64,000 bases of DNA from JANXXV01 sp040002435 (GTDB lineage Bacteria > Acidobacteriota > Terriglobia > Bryobacterales > Bryobacteraceae): contig JBDUEM010000002.1 of assembly GCA_040002435.1 (NCBI GenBank), forward strand, positions 1-64,000, read 5' to 3'. A program made the translations under genes and the position numbers. The notes beneath the pieces were generated by a model. The model was not told where the DNA came from and did not search any database. It worked only from the letters and a program-made list of their open reading frames with translations. Of the stretch, positions 8,601-17,726 are shown piece by piece. Positions within the stretch are counted from its first letter, which is position 1, and every line of letters starts with the position of its first letter.

Positions 8601-9337
8601 TTTCTCGTACCGGGGTAAGTCAGGCCGTCTTCCGTCGCTGCGGGATACTCGCGTCCAAACTTGTTCTTGTGCGGCATCATGAGGTAGCCGCTCTCGGAGA
8701 TCTTGATCAGCGCAAGAGTAGTTTCCGGGGCCAACACCACGGTGCGCCGCGCCAGCTTGTCGAGGGTTTCCTGTGTGGCCCGTTCGTGGAAGACACGCAG
8801 TTGATAGTCTCCCGGCGGCACGTTCTCAATCTGGAAAGCTCCATCCTTCCCGGAGATGGCGAAGTAAGGGCCATCCACTACCACAATGATGGCGCTCATC
8901 ATCGGGTGAATATTGCAGAACACCCTCGCCACTCCGGGGCGGTCGAACTTCACCGACCTGGTGCTGCCGGGCGGATAAAGACCAATATCGAAGAGCTTGC
9001 CGTCGAAATTGGAAAAGGCATTGTGGAAGATAGGATCAAAGTTCGGGAAATCGACTCTCGTTCCCGATGCCACGGCGAGAATGTGCGGAGAGAACCGCTT
9101 CCCGCTTTGCACCATGCGGGCGTGGCCGGGGGTGGGTGGAAGCGAGATGGCCGGCTGCAGCCAGACCACAACACCGGAATAGTTATGCGATTTCACTACC
9201 GCCGAGTCTGTCGAATCGCGGAGTTCCACGCGGCCGGAGACGGTGGCCGGAAGCGCTGGAAGCGCCAGTGCCGCGAGAAGCAACGTACACCGGGCGCCTG
9301 ACCGGGCGCTAGAAAAGATATGCCAGGGCGAGGTCAT
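8597..9337 (-). CDS. periplasmic cupredoxin-like protein with carboxypeptidase-regulatory-like domain
   Basis: A 246-residue exported protein. The signal peptide ends near LPALPA (about 31). The cupredoxin fold carries type-1 copper ligands H105 (in IFHNAFSN), C141, H144 and M146 or M147 (in VFCNIHPMM). A C-terminal beta-sandwich resembling the carboxypeptidase regulatory domain follows (GAFQIENVPPGDYQLRVFHE). Similar proteins are annotated 'methylamine utilization protein'. It overlaps the barrel-protein gene upstream by 29 bp and the kinase gene downstream by 4 bp, so synthesis is translationally coupled. A role as the copper- or redox-responsive partner of the kinase is inference from position. 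Confidence 0.85.
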   Translation of the reverse strand: MTSPWHIFSSARSGARCTLLLAALALPALPATVSGRVELRDSTDSAVVKSHNYSGVVVWLQPAISLPPTPGHARMVQSGKRFSPHILAVASGTRVDFPNFDPIFHNAFSNFDGKLFDIGLYPPGSTRSVKFDRPGVARVFCNIHPMMSAIIVVVDGPYFAISGKDGAFQIENVPPGDYQLRVFHERATQETLDKLARRTVVLAPETTLALIKISESGYLMMPHKNKFGREYPAATEDGLTYPGTRK

Positions 9338-10619
9338 AGTGATTGTTCAATCGCTTCCCGATCCCCAGGTAGGTGGTGCGAACCTGGGATGCTTCAAAAC
9401 CGAGGAAAACGTTCGGGGCGAGGCGGTACTGCAGGTTGGCCGCGGATTCCAGATTCTTTCCGATGGAACCGGAGCGGAGATCCACGTTGCGGCCATCGTG
9501 CTGTCCATTAATCACACTAAACGTAAGCCGGTTTGTTGGGGAATAGGAAAGCTGGGCCCAACCGCCGGAGCCATGAACCGGAATGACATTTCGTTGCCCC
9601 AGAATCGTAAATCCCTGCCGCAGCGAACCCATGTTGTCCGGATTTTCCCCGGTAAAGAACATGCCTACCAACTTCCATTTCAGCAGAGGTTGAAGGGACC
9701 AGTCGAGCGTGAACAGCCTGGAAGGCACACTGGTCGCTGCAACGTGCGTCGTGCTGGTGTGAAAGCCGGGTGCAATTTCGATTCTGCCCCCGTTCTCGAA
9801 CTGCCTCCACACTTCAAAACGTCCCTGCAGGGCGGGACGGGACCGTTCCAGCGACGAGGCAAACTGGGCCGGGACATCCGTCGAGGTTTCCGATGTCTGA
9901 TATACGCTCACCTGCGCCCGCAAGCCGGCATTGGTGCCCAGCGCGGCACGCTGCTCAAAGCGGACTTGCGGCTGCCAGAGCCAAAGGTTGCCGGCACTGG
10001 TGAAGGAAGATACGCCTACCTGGGAAAGTGAATTTGGTTCGCGCAGGGAGATCAGTGGCTTGTCCTGGCCTACGGTGAGCGTCTGGTTCTTCCAATCGAG
10101 TGAAATGTTCGCCACGCGCAATCGCAGCAGATGATTGAGGCTGGCGGATGAACCCTGGAAAAAATCCATCAACACTGTTCCGCGGACCGTGGCGCCGAGT
10201 GCCTGGGGTCCTTCATACTTCAGCCCGATCATTGTCTGGCGAAAGGTGGCGCCGCTGGTGGAGGGCCCCGGCGAGAGCGCGGCGACGGTGGGGTTCTCCA
10301 GCCCATTGTTATTGCGGCCTGTAATGAAGGCGTTGAACAGCGCCATGCCGGTGATACTGAGCGGAAATCTCTGCGAGGCTTCTACCTTGGTCTGGGATTG
10401 CTCCTCTGTGCGCTTTTCCTGCACCTCGACCCGTTCTTCCAGGGAGGGCGCCGGCGGCGGACGAGTGGCGGCGATCTGCTGCCGCAGTTCCTTCACTTCC
10501 TCCATCAGCATCCGGTTCTGCTGTTCCAGCCGTTCCAATCTTTGCAGAATTTGCGCTTGGTCCGGGCCGGCTTGCGCCAGTAAAATCGAAGGCAATAAAA
10601 ACAGCGGCAATCTATGCAT
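9309..10619 (-). CDS. outer-membrane beta-barrel (porin-like) protein with N-terminal coiled coil
   Basis: From ATG at 10619 the protein is 436 residues: signal peptide (MHRLPLFLLPSILLAQA), a coiled coil (ILQRLERLEQQNRMLMEEVKELRQQI), a Pro-rich linker, and then a long region of alternating aromatic/polar strands ending in the C-terminal Phe (ALAYLF) typical of outer-membrane proteins. The frame is open upstream to 10688, but 10619 overlaps the stop of the receiver gene by 8 bp and directly precedes the signal peptide. The coiled-coil-plus-barrel plan recalls DcaP/OprP-like porins. The substrate is unknown. Confidence 0.8.
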   Translation of the reverse strand: MHRLPLFLLPSILLAQAGPDQAQILQRLERLEQQNRMLMEEVKELRQQIAATRPPPAPSLEERVEVQEKRTEEQSQTKVEASQRFPLSITGMALFNAFITGRNNNGLENPTVAALSPGPSTSGATFRQTMIGLKYEGPQALGATVRGTVLMDFFQGSSASLNHLLRLRVANISLDWKNQTLTVGQDKPLISLREPNSLSQVGVSSFTSAGNLWLWQPQVRFEQRAALGTNAGLRAQVSVYQTSETSTDVPAQFASSLERSRPALQGRFEVWRQFENGGRIEIAPGFHTSTTHVAATSVPSRLFTLDWSLQPLLKWKLVGMFFTGENPDNMGSLRQGFTILGQRNVIPVHGSGGWAQLSYSPTNRLTFSVINGQHDGRNVDLRSGSIGKNLESAANLQYRLAPNVFLGFEASQVRTTYLGIGKRLNNHYDLALAYLF

Positions 10620-10989
10620 TGAGAAGTCTCTCGAGCGTGGTGCGCACTTCCGCCGGCGAGTACGGTTTCGGCAAGTAGGCATCCGCACCGAGCAAGCGTA
10701 GGCGGGCTGGCGTGTTCAAGTCTGAATCGCCGCTGATGACCAGGATGGGGAGATGCAGGTGGCGGGGCAACGAACGAACCCGGGCAATCAAATCGAATCC
10801 GTCAATCCGCGGCATATGAAGATCGGTGACCATGGCAGCGACGTTCGCATTCTGGTTATCCAGCAGGGTCAGCGCCTCCTGGGCCGTAGTTGCTACGCGC
10901 AGTTCTATACCGGGTAAGGATAACAGTGCCACTTCCAGGAGGGTAGCGCAGTATTCAGTATCCTCGACAATGAGAACAATCCTCGACAT
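10612..10989 (-). CDS. single-domain response regulator (CheY-like)
   Basis: A 125-residue receiver domain with no output domain. Acidic pocket E9/D10, phospho-acceptor D56 (MVTDLHMPRIDG), switch Ser (VISGDSD) and Lys K108 (YLPKPYS) are present. ATG at 10989 is preceded by GAGGTG eight bases upstream; three more in-frame codons are possible. It sits between the OmpR-type regulator (10 bp away) and the barrel-protein gene (8 bp overlap). It could act as a phosphate sink or as an adaptor for the same kinase. Confidence 0.93.
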   Translation of the reverse strand: MSRIVLIVEDTEYCATLLEVALLSLPGIELRVATTAQEALTLLDNQNANVAAMVTDLHMPRIDGFDLIARVRSLPRHLHLPILVISGDSDLNTPARLRLLGADAYLPKPYSPAEVRTTLERLLNA

Positions 10990-10999
10990 CCAAAGCACC

Positions 11000-11674
11000 T
11001 CAAGGCAGAAAGCGATAGCCCACGCCGTGGACCGTGAGGAAGTGGCGGGGACAATCCGGCTCAGGCTCCAGTTTTTGACGCAGACGCACCACGTGGGCGT
11101 CTACCGTGCGGGTATTGGGGAAAGATTCATAACCCCAGACGGAGTTGAGAATCATATCCCTGGTGAGCGGCCGGTCGGGATTCTGCAGGAAAAAGGTGAG
11201 CAGATTGTATTCGGCGGGGGTCAGCTTTAACTCCGAGCCTTTGCGCGAGACGACGCGCCGCTGCAGATCCACTTGCGTGTCGGCGAACGAAAGGACCTGA
11301 TGCGCCTCCGGGGAGACACGCCGCAGCACGGCGCGGATCCGCGCCAGCAGTTCCCGGGTCCCGAACGGCTTCACCACATAGTCGTCTGCCCCCATTTCGA
11401 GCAGCAGTACTTTGTCGATCTCATCGCCGGCCGCACTCAGCACAATGATCGGCGTCGAGTCCCGGGCGGAGCGAATCGCCTTACAGACATCCACGCCGCT
11501 CTTGCCGGGAAGGCGCAGGTCTACCAGGATCAAGCTGGGTTTGGCCGTGAGCGCCTTCTCGAGGCCGACATTTCCGTCAGCCGCGGCAAGGGTCCGGAAG
11601 CCTTCCTGTTCCAGCAAAACAATGATGGTATCGCGAAGGTTGTCGTCATCATCGATGACAAGGATAGTGTGCAT
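11000..11674 (-). CDS. OmpR/PhoB-family response regulator
   Basis: From ATG at 11674 the protein has 224 residues: receiver domain (D9-D11 pocket, phospho-acceptor D52 in LVDLRLPGKSG, K102 in VVKPFG) and a C-terminal winged helix (LKLTPAEYNLLTFFLQNPDRPLTR, then TVDAHVVRLRQKLE and VHGVGYRFLP). The frame is open to 11827, but the upstream part lacks family similarity. It is the first gene of the five-gene signalling operon and is probably activated by the kinase at 6864-8600. Confidence 0.95.
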   Translation of the reverse strand: MHTILVIDDDDNLRDTIIVLLEQEGFRTLAAADGNVGLEKALTAKPSLILVDLRLPGKSGVDVCKAIRSARDSTPIIVLSAAGDEIDKVLLLEMGADDYVVKPFGTRELLARIRAVLRRVSPEAHQVLSFADTQVDLQRRVVSRKGSELKLTPAEYNLLTFFLQNPDRPLTRDMILNSVWGYESFPNTRTVDAHVVRLRQKLEPEPDCPRHFLTVHGVGYRFLP

Positions 11675-11768
11675 CTCGTGTATTCGAGATTCTAACCAAC
11701 CCCAGCCCGTATTGCTAACTGACCCTGTTTGCTCTTTGTGATTAGATTCGGTCGTGACGCACCTTTGA

Positions 11769-11779
11769 TTACATTGTAA
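11769..11779. promoter_or_regulatory. possible operator upstream of the signalling operon
   Basis: A perfect 5+1+5 inverted repeat, TTACATTGTAA, lies about 95 bp upstream of the OmpR-type regulator start. TTGTAAA recurs at 11809-11815. The 160-bp interval also holds a TTGACG hexamer (minus strand, 11833-11838) that could be a -35 element. No good -10 element at standard spacing is evident, so this is tentative. Confidence 0.25.
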
Positions 11780-11834
11780 AAAATGGAAAGGCGGCGCCTG
11801 TGAACGATTTGTAAATAGATTGTGCAATTTTTCG

Positions 11835-13724
11835 TCAATTCACGGTGAACGTCGCGGACTTTGACGAATCGCCCGCCGCGGCGGTGATGGTAACAAGCCG
11901 CTGCGACGCCACGGGGCTGGTGCGGATTTGGAAGGTAGCGGAACTCTGGCCCGAAGGCACGGTGACAAACATGTCTACGCTTGCCGCAATCACGGTATCT
12001 GAACTAAGCGAAACCCTGACGCCCGATGGTCCGGCGGGTCGAGCCAGTGTGATGGTTCCGGTGGCCGGCGTACCGCCCTTCACCGTCGCCGGCGAGATCA
12101 GCAGGTTGGTGATGGTTCCTTGCAGACCGGAGCTTACGGTGAGCGATTTACTTTGAGACAAGCCGCGATAGGTGGCTGTGATGGAGACAATTCGGTCCGA
12201 GACCGGCGGTGTCGTCTGGATTGTGAACTGCACGGAGAGCTGATTGGGCAGAATGATCACAGTTCCCGGCGGACGCGCTGTCGTGATGTCGCTGCTCTGC
12301 AGTTGAACACTTGCGCCGACGGTGGGAGCAGCGTCATTCAGCACTACTTTTCCGGCGGCGTCGCTGCCCCCGGTGATGGTGTCGGGCGTCAGCGTCAGCA
12401 GGAAAAGCGGATTGAGGGTGACGGCAACCGTTTTTGCAATTCCTTCGAGAGAAGCGGTGATTGTGGCGGCTGTCGGATCATTGACGGCCGTTGTGGTCGC
12501 GATGAAAGTGGCCGTGGCCTGTCCAAACGGAATGGTCACCGTCGCGGGCACCTGTAATGCCGCGTTGTCACTTTGCAGCGCAACAGTCACGCCCGGGCTG
12601 GTGGTATTCGCGCTCAGGGTCACGGTAGCGGTTACCGGCGCCCCACTGCTGGCGCTCATGGGATTGACAGAAATACTGGAGAGGGAAGGAGCATCCGTCC
12701 GGTTGACGCGAAGAGTGGCCGTACGGGAAACGCCAGAAGCCGAAGCCGTGATCTGAACGTCCACAGGCGATGTGGGGGAGGTGGTTTGGATGGGCACCGT
12801 GGCGGAGAGTTGCCTTGCCGGTATGGTGACAAGAATGGGAATTCCCACAATTCCAACATTCGTTGAAGAAAGCTGCACAACGATGCCTCCGGCCGGCGCG
12901 GGTGCATTGAGCGATACGGTAGCGGAGACCGGCTCTCCGGCCGCAACCGCGGAACTGGAGAGAGTCAAAGCGCCCAAGGCGATCTGATTGGCGGGCAGGC
13001 TCGACACGGTGAAATCCACTGGGTTTGACGCGGCGGTATCGGCGGTGACCGAGAAATGAACGACGCCGAGGCCGTCCGCTTCCGGCGGAACTACCACGTT
13101 CACCTGATCCAGACCGAAAAAACCTGGCGCAGCGCCGGCAAACTCGACAGCGAGATCGAGCGACGTTCCGGAATCGGTTTGGCCCTGCGCTTTCACTCGC
13201 GAGGCAAGGCGGATGCCCGTCCCATAGACGGCCAAACGGGTTCGTTTGTCGTCTCCAGTGTTCTGGGGAGTGACTACGAGGAACGGATCCGCGGCGTAGG
13301 TAACGGCGTTGAGAATGGACCCGGGTCCGGTTCCGGCGCCGTTGCTTGAAAATAGCGATGGCGCCGCCTTGCGGATATCGGCAGTGCCCTGGACGGTGAT
13401 AAACGGCGAAACGGCGCGCACGTCAGCGGTCCCGGGCAGGATTCCGTCGGGAATCACGAGGTTAATCTGACGGGGTGAAACGTAAATCAATGCCGCGGCT
13501 TGCCCATTGAATGTGACCGAAGTACCTGCAATTTGCGTGGGCAGCTGGCCTGAACTATCGAGCCCGGCCGACTCTGTCACGGTGGATAACGAACTCCCGA
13601 AGACCGTCGCGAGAGAACCGGGAGACATAATGGCCTGATAGTTCGCCGCCGAAACTACCGCGATCTGATTTTGGGCACTCGCGGGAAGCCAACAAAGGAT
13701 GGCAAACAGGATGACCTTGGCCAT
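11835..13724 (-). CDS. secreted TIGR03437-like domain protein with four Ig-like repeats
   Basis: A 629-residue exported protein. The signal peptide ends near PASAQ. Residues about 20-245 match the 'Solibacter uncharacterized' TIGR03437 pattern (VSAANYQAIMSPGSLATVFG, PTQIAGTSVTFNG, YVSPRQINLVIP, YGTGIR, QVNVVVPP). Four beta-sandwich repeats of about 95 residues follow, each ending in a VTIP-GQ-SATF-I-T...ITA pattern. TIGR03437 is usually C-terminal; here it is N-terminal. Such proteins are probably surface or matrix adhesion modules, but no function is demonstrated. Confidence 0.85.
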   Translation of the reverse strand: MAKVILFAILCWLPASAQNQIAVVSAANYQAIMSPGSLATVFGSSLSTVTESAGLDSSGQLPTQIAGTSVTFNGQAAALIYVSPRQINLVIPDGILPGTADVRAVSPFITVQGTADIRKAAPSLFSSNGAGTGPGSILNAVTYAADPFLVVTPQNTGDDKRTRLAVYGTGIRLASRVKAQGQTDSGTSLDLAVEFAGAAPGFFGLDQVNVVVPPEADGLGVVHFSVTADTAASNPVDFTVSSLPANQIALGALTLSSSAVAAGEPVSATVSLNAPAPAGGIVVQLSSTNVGIVGIPILVTIPARQLSATVPIQTTSPTSPVDVQITASASGVSRTATLRVNRTDAPSLSSISVNPMSASSGAPVTATVTLSANTTSPGVTVALQSDNAALQVPATVTIPFGQATATFIATTTAVNDPTAATITASLEGIAKTVAVTLNPLFLLTLTPDTITGGSDAAGKVVLNDAAPTVGASVQLQSSDITTARPPGTVIILPNQLSVQFTIQTTPPVSDRIVSITATYRGLSQSKSLTVSSGLQGTITNLLISPATVKGGTPATGTITLARPAGPSGVRVSLSSDTVIAASVDMFVTVPSGQSSATFQIRTSPVASQRLVTITAAAGDSSKSATFTVN

Positions 13725-13751
13725 ACGGGTAATGACGAAGCAGCGGGGCGA

Positions 13752-14774
13752 TTAGACGACCTGGCTGAACCGCGCCATTTGCTCTACTTTCTCTCGCGCG
13801 CGGCCGGAATCAATGGATTCGGCTGCGAGTTCCACTCCCTCCACGAAGTTGGCGGCCTTGCCCGCGGCGACGAGCGCCGCAGAGGCGTTCACCAGAACAA
13901 TGTCCCGCTTCGGCCCGGCTTCGCCATCCAGAATGGCTCGCGCAATGGCGAGGTTTTCGTCGAGTCCGCCGCCACGAAGATCGGCCATCTTCGCGGTCTT
14001 CACACCAAAGTCTTGCGGTGTCAGGGTGTGGTGGGCGATGGCTCCCCGCTGAATCTCCAGAACCAGCGATTCGCCGGTGGTGCTGATCTCATCGAGGCCT
14101 CCGGAGCCGTGGACTACGAATCCGCGCTGCAATCCGAGCGACGCCAGTGCTTCCGCCATCAACTCGGCGGCCGCCGTGGACGGCGCGCCCACCAGTTGCA
14201 CCGTGGCTCCGGCAGGGTTTGTCAGCGGGCCTAAGAGGTTGAACGCAGTGCGCATCTTCAATTCCGAGCGTGCCGCCTGCGCGTACTTCATTGCCGGATG
14301 CATAGCGGGTGCATAAAGAAAACCGATTCCCACTTCGCGAATAGATTCGGCCGTCCGTTCCGGCGTCAGCGCGATATTGATTCCCAGACCTTCGAAGATG
14401 TCGGCACTGCCGCAAAGGCTCGCCAGGGAGCGATTGCCATGTTTGGCCACTTTGACGCCGGCTCCGGAAACCACGAAAGCCGTAACGGTGGAGATGTTGA
14501 AAGTATTCTGTCCGTCGCCGCCGGTTCCGCAGGTGTCGATCAGGGCTTCGCCGTTCAGTTTTGGCATAACGCTGGCCGAACGCTCCCGCATGGCTCGGGC
14601 GAAGCCCAAAATTTCGTCCGGTGTCTCTCCTTTCATGCGCAACGCGATGAGAAATGCCGCAATTTGTGCCGTGGTGGCCTGGCCGCTGAGGATCAGCTCC
14701 ATGGCTTGCTGGGCGTCGAGCGCAGTGAGATTTTCGCGGCTGGCGGCCCTGTGCAGGAAGGCGAGAAACGGCAT
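13752..14774 (-). CDS. trpD: anthranilate phosphoribosyltransferase
   Basis: 340 residues, the normal family length. It transfers the phosphoribosyl group from PRPP to anthranilate, the second step of tryptophan synthesis, in the cytoplasm. The glycine-rich PRPP loop GTGGDG is at 83-88, KHGNRS at 111-116, and the metal-binding region DLRGGGLDENLA follows later. No other trp genes are adjacent, so the pathway is dispersed. The gene is divergent from sucC, with about 64 bp between starts. Confidence 0.96.
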   Translation of the reverse strand: MPFLAFLHRAASRENLTALDAQQAMELILSGQATTAQIAAFLIALRMKGETPDEILGFARAMRERSASVMPKLNGEALIDTCGTGGDGQNTFNISTVTAFVVSGAGVKVAKHGNRSLASLCGSADIFEGLGINIALTPERTAESIREVGIGFLYAPAMHPAMKYAQAARSELKMRTAFNLLGPLTNPAGATVQLVGAPSTAAAELMAEALASLGLQRGFVVHGSGGLDEISTTGESLVLEIQRGAIAHHTLTPQDFGVKTAKMADLRGGGLDENLAIARAILDGEAGPKRDIVLVNASAALVAAGKAANFVEGVELAAESIDSGRAREKVEQMARFSQVV

Positions 14775-14838
14775 GATATAGTATGGGTTTTGGCTTTCAG
14801 TGCGATACTAACATACCTGCCTGAAGCCACCTTATCCG

Positions 14839-15996
14839 ATGAAAATCCATGAATACCAGGCCAAGGCAATACTGGCCAAATACGGAGTCCCCGTGCCGCG
14901 GGGAGAAGTGGTTTTTACGGCGGAAGAAGCGGAAGCCGCGGCTAAGAAATTAGGCGGTGGAGTGGTGGTGAAGGCCCAAATCCACGCCGGCGGACGCGGG
15001 AAAGGCGGCGGTGTGAAGCTGGCCAAGGATGCGGCGGAAGCCGCCGAGGTAGCCAAGAAGATCCTCGGCATGACGCTCATCACACACCAGACCGGGCCGG
15101 AAGGCCGGCTGGTGCAGCGCGTCCTGGTAGAGGAGACGCTGCCGATTGCGAAAGAGCTTTACGTCGGAATTGTGCTGGACCGCGCCATAGGCAAGACGGT
15201 CTTCATGGCCTCTTCCGAAGGCGGCATGGACATCGAAGAAGTGGCCGCGCACACCCCGGAAAAGATTCTAAAGGAAACCATTGAGCCGGGCTATGGCCTG
15301 GCAGCCTGGCAGGCGCGGAAGATGGCCTTTGGCATTGGCGTTCCCGCAGCCAGCGTGAATGCCGCCGCGGCATGCATGATGGCGCTGGCGAAAGCGAACG
15401 AAGCGATGGACGCATCGCTGGCGGAAATCAATCCCCTCATTTTGACGGCGGACGGAAAAGTGGTGGCTCTCGACGCGAAATTCAGCATTGACGACAATGC
15501 CATGTTCCGCCACAAGGATCTGATCGATCTGCGCGATCTGAACGAAGAGGATCCGCTCGAAGTGGAGGCCTCGCGCTTCGGGTTGAACTACATCAAGCTG
15601 GATGGAAACGTCGCCTGCATGGTGAACGGCGCGGGATTAGCCATGGCGACCATGGACATCATCAAGTACGCGGGCGGAAGTCCGGCGAACTTCCTGGACG
15701 TGGGAGGCGGAGCGAGTGCGGAACAGGTGAAGAATGCCTTCCGGATTCTGCTCTCCGATAAGAGCGTGAAGGCGGTTCTGATTAACATTTTCGGCGGCAT
15801 CCTGCGTTGCGACACGCTGGCAACCGGCGTGGTGAACGCGGCTCGCGAATTGAACATTCAGGTCCCGATCGTGGTCCGGATGGAAGGGACAAACGTGGAA
15901 CTGGGGCAACAGATTCTGGCCGAATCGGGATTTAATTTCACCGTGGCGGACGGCATGAAAGACGCGGCGGAGAAGGTAGTGAGGCTCGCACAATGA
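14839..15996 (+). CDS. sucC: succinyl-CoA synthetase beta subunit
   Basis: 385 residues with an ATP-grasp fold. It starts MKIHEYQAKAILAKYGVPVP, the standard N-terminus, and has the nucleotide-binding GGRGKGGGVKLA loop, the AEINPLILT metal site, and the C-terminal CoA-ligase-like domain with NIFGGILRCD. With SucD it interconverts succinyl-CoA and succinate while making ATP or GTP in the TCA cycle. It overlaps sucD by 4 bp (ATGA). Confidence 0.97.
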   Translation: MKIHEYQAKAILAKYGVPVPRGEVVFTAEEAEAAAKKLGGGVVVKAQIHAGGRGKGGGVKLAKDAAEAAEVAKKILGMTLITHQTGPEGRLVQRVLVEETLPIAKELYVGIVLDRAIGKTVFMASSEGGMDIEEVAAHTPEKILKETIEPGYGLAAWQARKMAFGIGVPAASVNAAAACMMALAKANEAMDASLAEINPLILTADGKVVALDAKFSIDDNAMFRHKDLIDLRDLNEEDPLEVEASRFGLNYIKLDGNVACMVNGAGLAMATMDIIKYAGGSPANFLDVGGGASAEQVKNAFRILLSDKSVKAVLINIFGGILRCDTLATGVVNAARELNIQVPIVVRMEGTNVELGQQILAESGFNFTVADGMKDAAEKVVRLAQ

Positions 15997-16859
15997 GCGT
16001 TCTGGTCAATGAGAATACGCGCCTGCTGGTGCAGGGGTTCACGGGGAAAGAAGGCACGTTCCATGCGACGCAGGCCCTGGCTTACGGCACCAAGGTAGTG
16101 GGTGGAATTACGCCGGGCAAGGGCGGCACGAGACATTTGGACCTGCCCGTGTTCGATACCGTGGCCGATGCCGTGAAGGAGACCGGAGCGAACGCCACCG
16201 TAATTTTCGTGCCGCCTCCGTTTGCCGCGGACGCCATCATGGAAGCTACTGACGCGGGCCTGGAGCTTGTGGTTTGCATTACCGAGGGAATTCCGGCGCT
16301 GGATATGGTGAAGGCCTGGCAATTCCTGCAGGGCAAGCCGACGCGCCTGGTAGGACCGAATTGCCCCGGTGTCATTTCGCCAGGGAAATGCAAGATCGGC
16401 ATCATGCCGGCGCACATCCACTTGCCGGGTCATGTCGGCGTCGTTTCGCGGTCCGGGACGCTCACCTACGAGGCAGTGGGGCAGTTGACCAAGCTCGGCA
16501 TCGGCCAGTCTACTTGCATCGGCATCGGCGGGGATCCTATTATCGGGACCACGTTCATCGACGCGATCCGGCTGTTCAATGAAGATCCGGATACACACGC
16601 CATCATCATGATTGGTGAGATTGGCGGCAATGCCGAAGAGACCGCGGCCGCCTACATCAAGGAACACGTCAAGAAGCCGGTGGTGGGATTCATCGCGGGC
16701 CAGACTGCCCCGCCCGGCCGGCGCATGGGACATGCCGGAGCGATTATTTCCGGGGGTTCCGGGAAAGCATCCGACAAGATTGCCGCGATGGAGGCTGCGG
16801 GTATTTCCGTGTGCGCTTCGCCGGCCGAAATGGGAGAGAAACTAAAAAGCCGTTTATGA
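15993..16859 (+). CDS. sucD: succinyl-CoA synthetase alpha subunit
   Basis: 288 residues, full length. The CoA-binding Rossmann domain begins LVQGFTGKEGTFH; GPNCPGVISPGKCKIGIMP and the phosphohistidine site (H247 in RRMGHAGAI) are present. It is the catalytic partner of SucC and is translationally coupled to it; its TGA also overlaps the ndk start (ATGA). Confidence 0.97.
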   Translation: MSVLVNENTRLLVQGFTGKEGTFHATQALAYGTKVVGGITPGKGGTRHLDLPVFDTVADAVKETGANATVIFVPPPFAADAIMEATDAGLELVVCITEGIPALDMVKAWQFLQGKPTRLVGPNCPGVISPGKCKIGIMPAHIHLPGHVGVVSRSGTLTYEAVGQLTKLGIGQSTCIGIGGDPIIGTTFIDAIRLFNEDPDTHAIIMIGEIGGNAEETAAAYIKEHVKKPVVGFIAGQTAPPGRRMGHAGAIISGGSGKASDKIAAMEAAGISVCASPAEMGEKLKSRL

Positions 16860-17272
16860 GTGAACGTACATTTGCAATTATCAAGCCGGATGCCGTAGCC
16901 GCCGGAAATACCGGGGCGATTCTGGCTCTGATTGAGAAGAACGGATTCAAGATCCTGGGACTGAAGAGAATTCGCCTTTCGCAAGCGCAGGCGGAAAGCT
17001 TCTATGGGGTACACCGGGAGCGGGGATTCTTCAGCAGCCTGGTCACGTTCATGACCGAAGGGCCGGTGGTTGTGCTTGCCCTGGAGCGGGAAGATGCCGT
17101 GGCGAAGTGGCGGGAGTTGATGGGAGCCACCAACCCTGCGAACGCCGCGGAAGGGACGATACGGAAACTGTTTGCTTCCAGCATTGAGCGAAACGCAGCC
17201 CATGGATCCGACGCCGCTGAGACAGCGGCGGTCGAGATACCGTTCTTCTTCAGCGGCGCCGAGCTGCTGTAG
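16856..17272 (+). CDS. ndk: nucleoside diphosphate kinase
   Basis: 138 residues from ATG at 16856, which overlaps the sucD stop. The N-terminus SERTFAIIKPDAV and catalytic H116 in NAAHGSD are diagnostic. It transfers the gamma phosphate between NTPs and NDPs. Placement directly behind sucCD couples the nucleotide product of succinyl-CoA synthetase to the NTP pool. Confidence 0.96.
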   Translation: MSERTFAIIKPDAVAAGNTGAILALIEKNGFKILGLKRIRLSQAQAESFYGVHRERGFFSSLVTFMTEGPVVVLALEREDAVAKWRELMGATNPANAAEGTIRKLFASSIERNAAHGSDAAETAAVEIPFFFSGAELL

Positions 17273-17274
17273 CG

Positions 17275-17706
17275 CTATTGCGGAAGCCGGACGGCCTGGC
17301 GTCCAACCAACTGCCAGCCCTGCGGTCCCTTCAGCCAGACGTGCAGGATGTCGAGATTGGCGGTGGTGCTCTTGCCTGCCGCGTTGTTGGTGATGTCCAC
17401 TTTGCCCTTCACCAGGGCCGTATTGCCGTAAACCCGGACCGTGTTGGCGGTGAACGTAATCGCCTCCACGGTTGAGGGGCCGGTTGTCACTGATTTGATG
17501 ACATCGGCCTTTGTCTCATTCTTGCCGCTGGAATGCGTGTAGCTGAGATCGGGATGCAAAAGCTTTTCCAGTGCCGCTTTGTCCTTCTTCATCGTCGCCT
17601 GCTTCCAGGCGTCCATTGCCGCCAAAACGTCCTTTTCACCTTTCGAGTCGGAACCGGCGGCGGAAAGCACCGACGCGGAGAGGAGGAGCCACATCCATTT
17701 CTTCAT
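17275..17706 (-). CDS. exported SnoaL/DUF4440-like protein
   Basis: 143 residues. The signal peptide is MKKWMWLLLSASVLSAAG. The rest follows the NTF2-like DUF4440 pattern: an AAMDAWKQATMKKDKAALEKLLHPDLSYTHSSG helix pair, then beta strands with VRVYGNTALVKGKVDI and the C-terminal LHVWLKGPQGWQLVGRQA. Members are small periplasmic or cytoplasmic ligand-binding domains with no common reaction. It starts 20 bp after the hydrolase gene in the same direction and ends 2 bp from ndk (convergent). Confidence 0.8.
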   Translation of the reverse strand: MKKWMWLLLSASVLSAAGSDSKGEKDVLAAMDAWKQATMKKDKAALEKLLHPDLSYTHSSGKNETKADVIKSVTTGPSTVEAITFTANTVRVYGNTALVKGKVDITNNAAGKSTTANLDILHVWLKGPQGWQLVGRQAVRLPQ

Positions 17707-17726
17707 AGGCCAATATCATATAGCAC

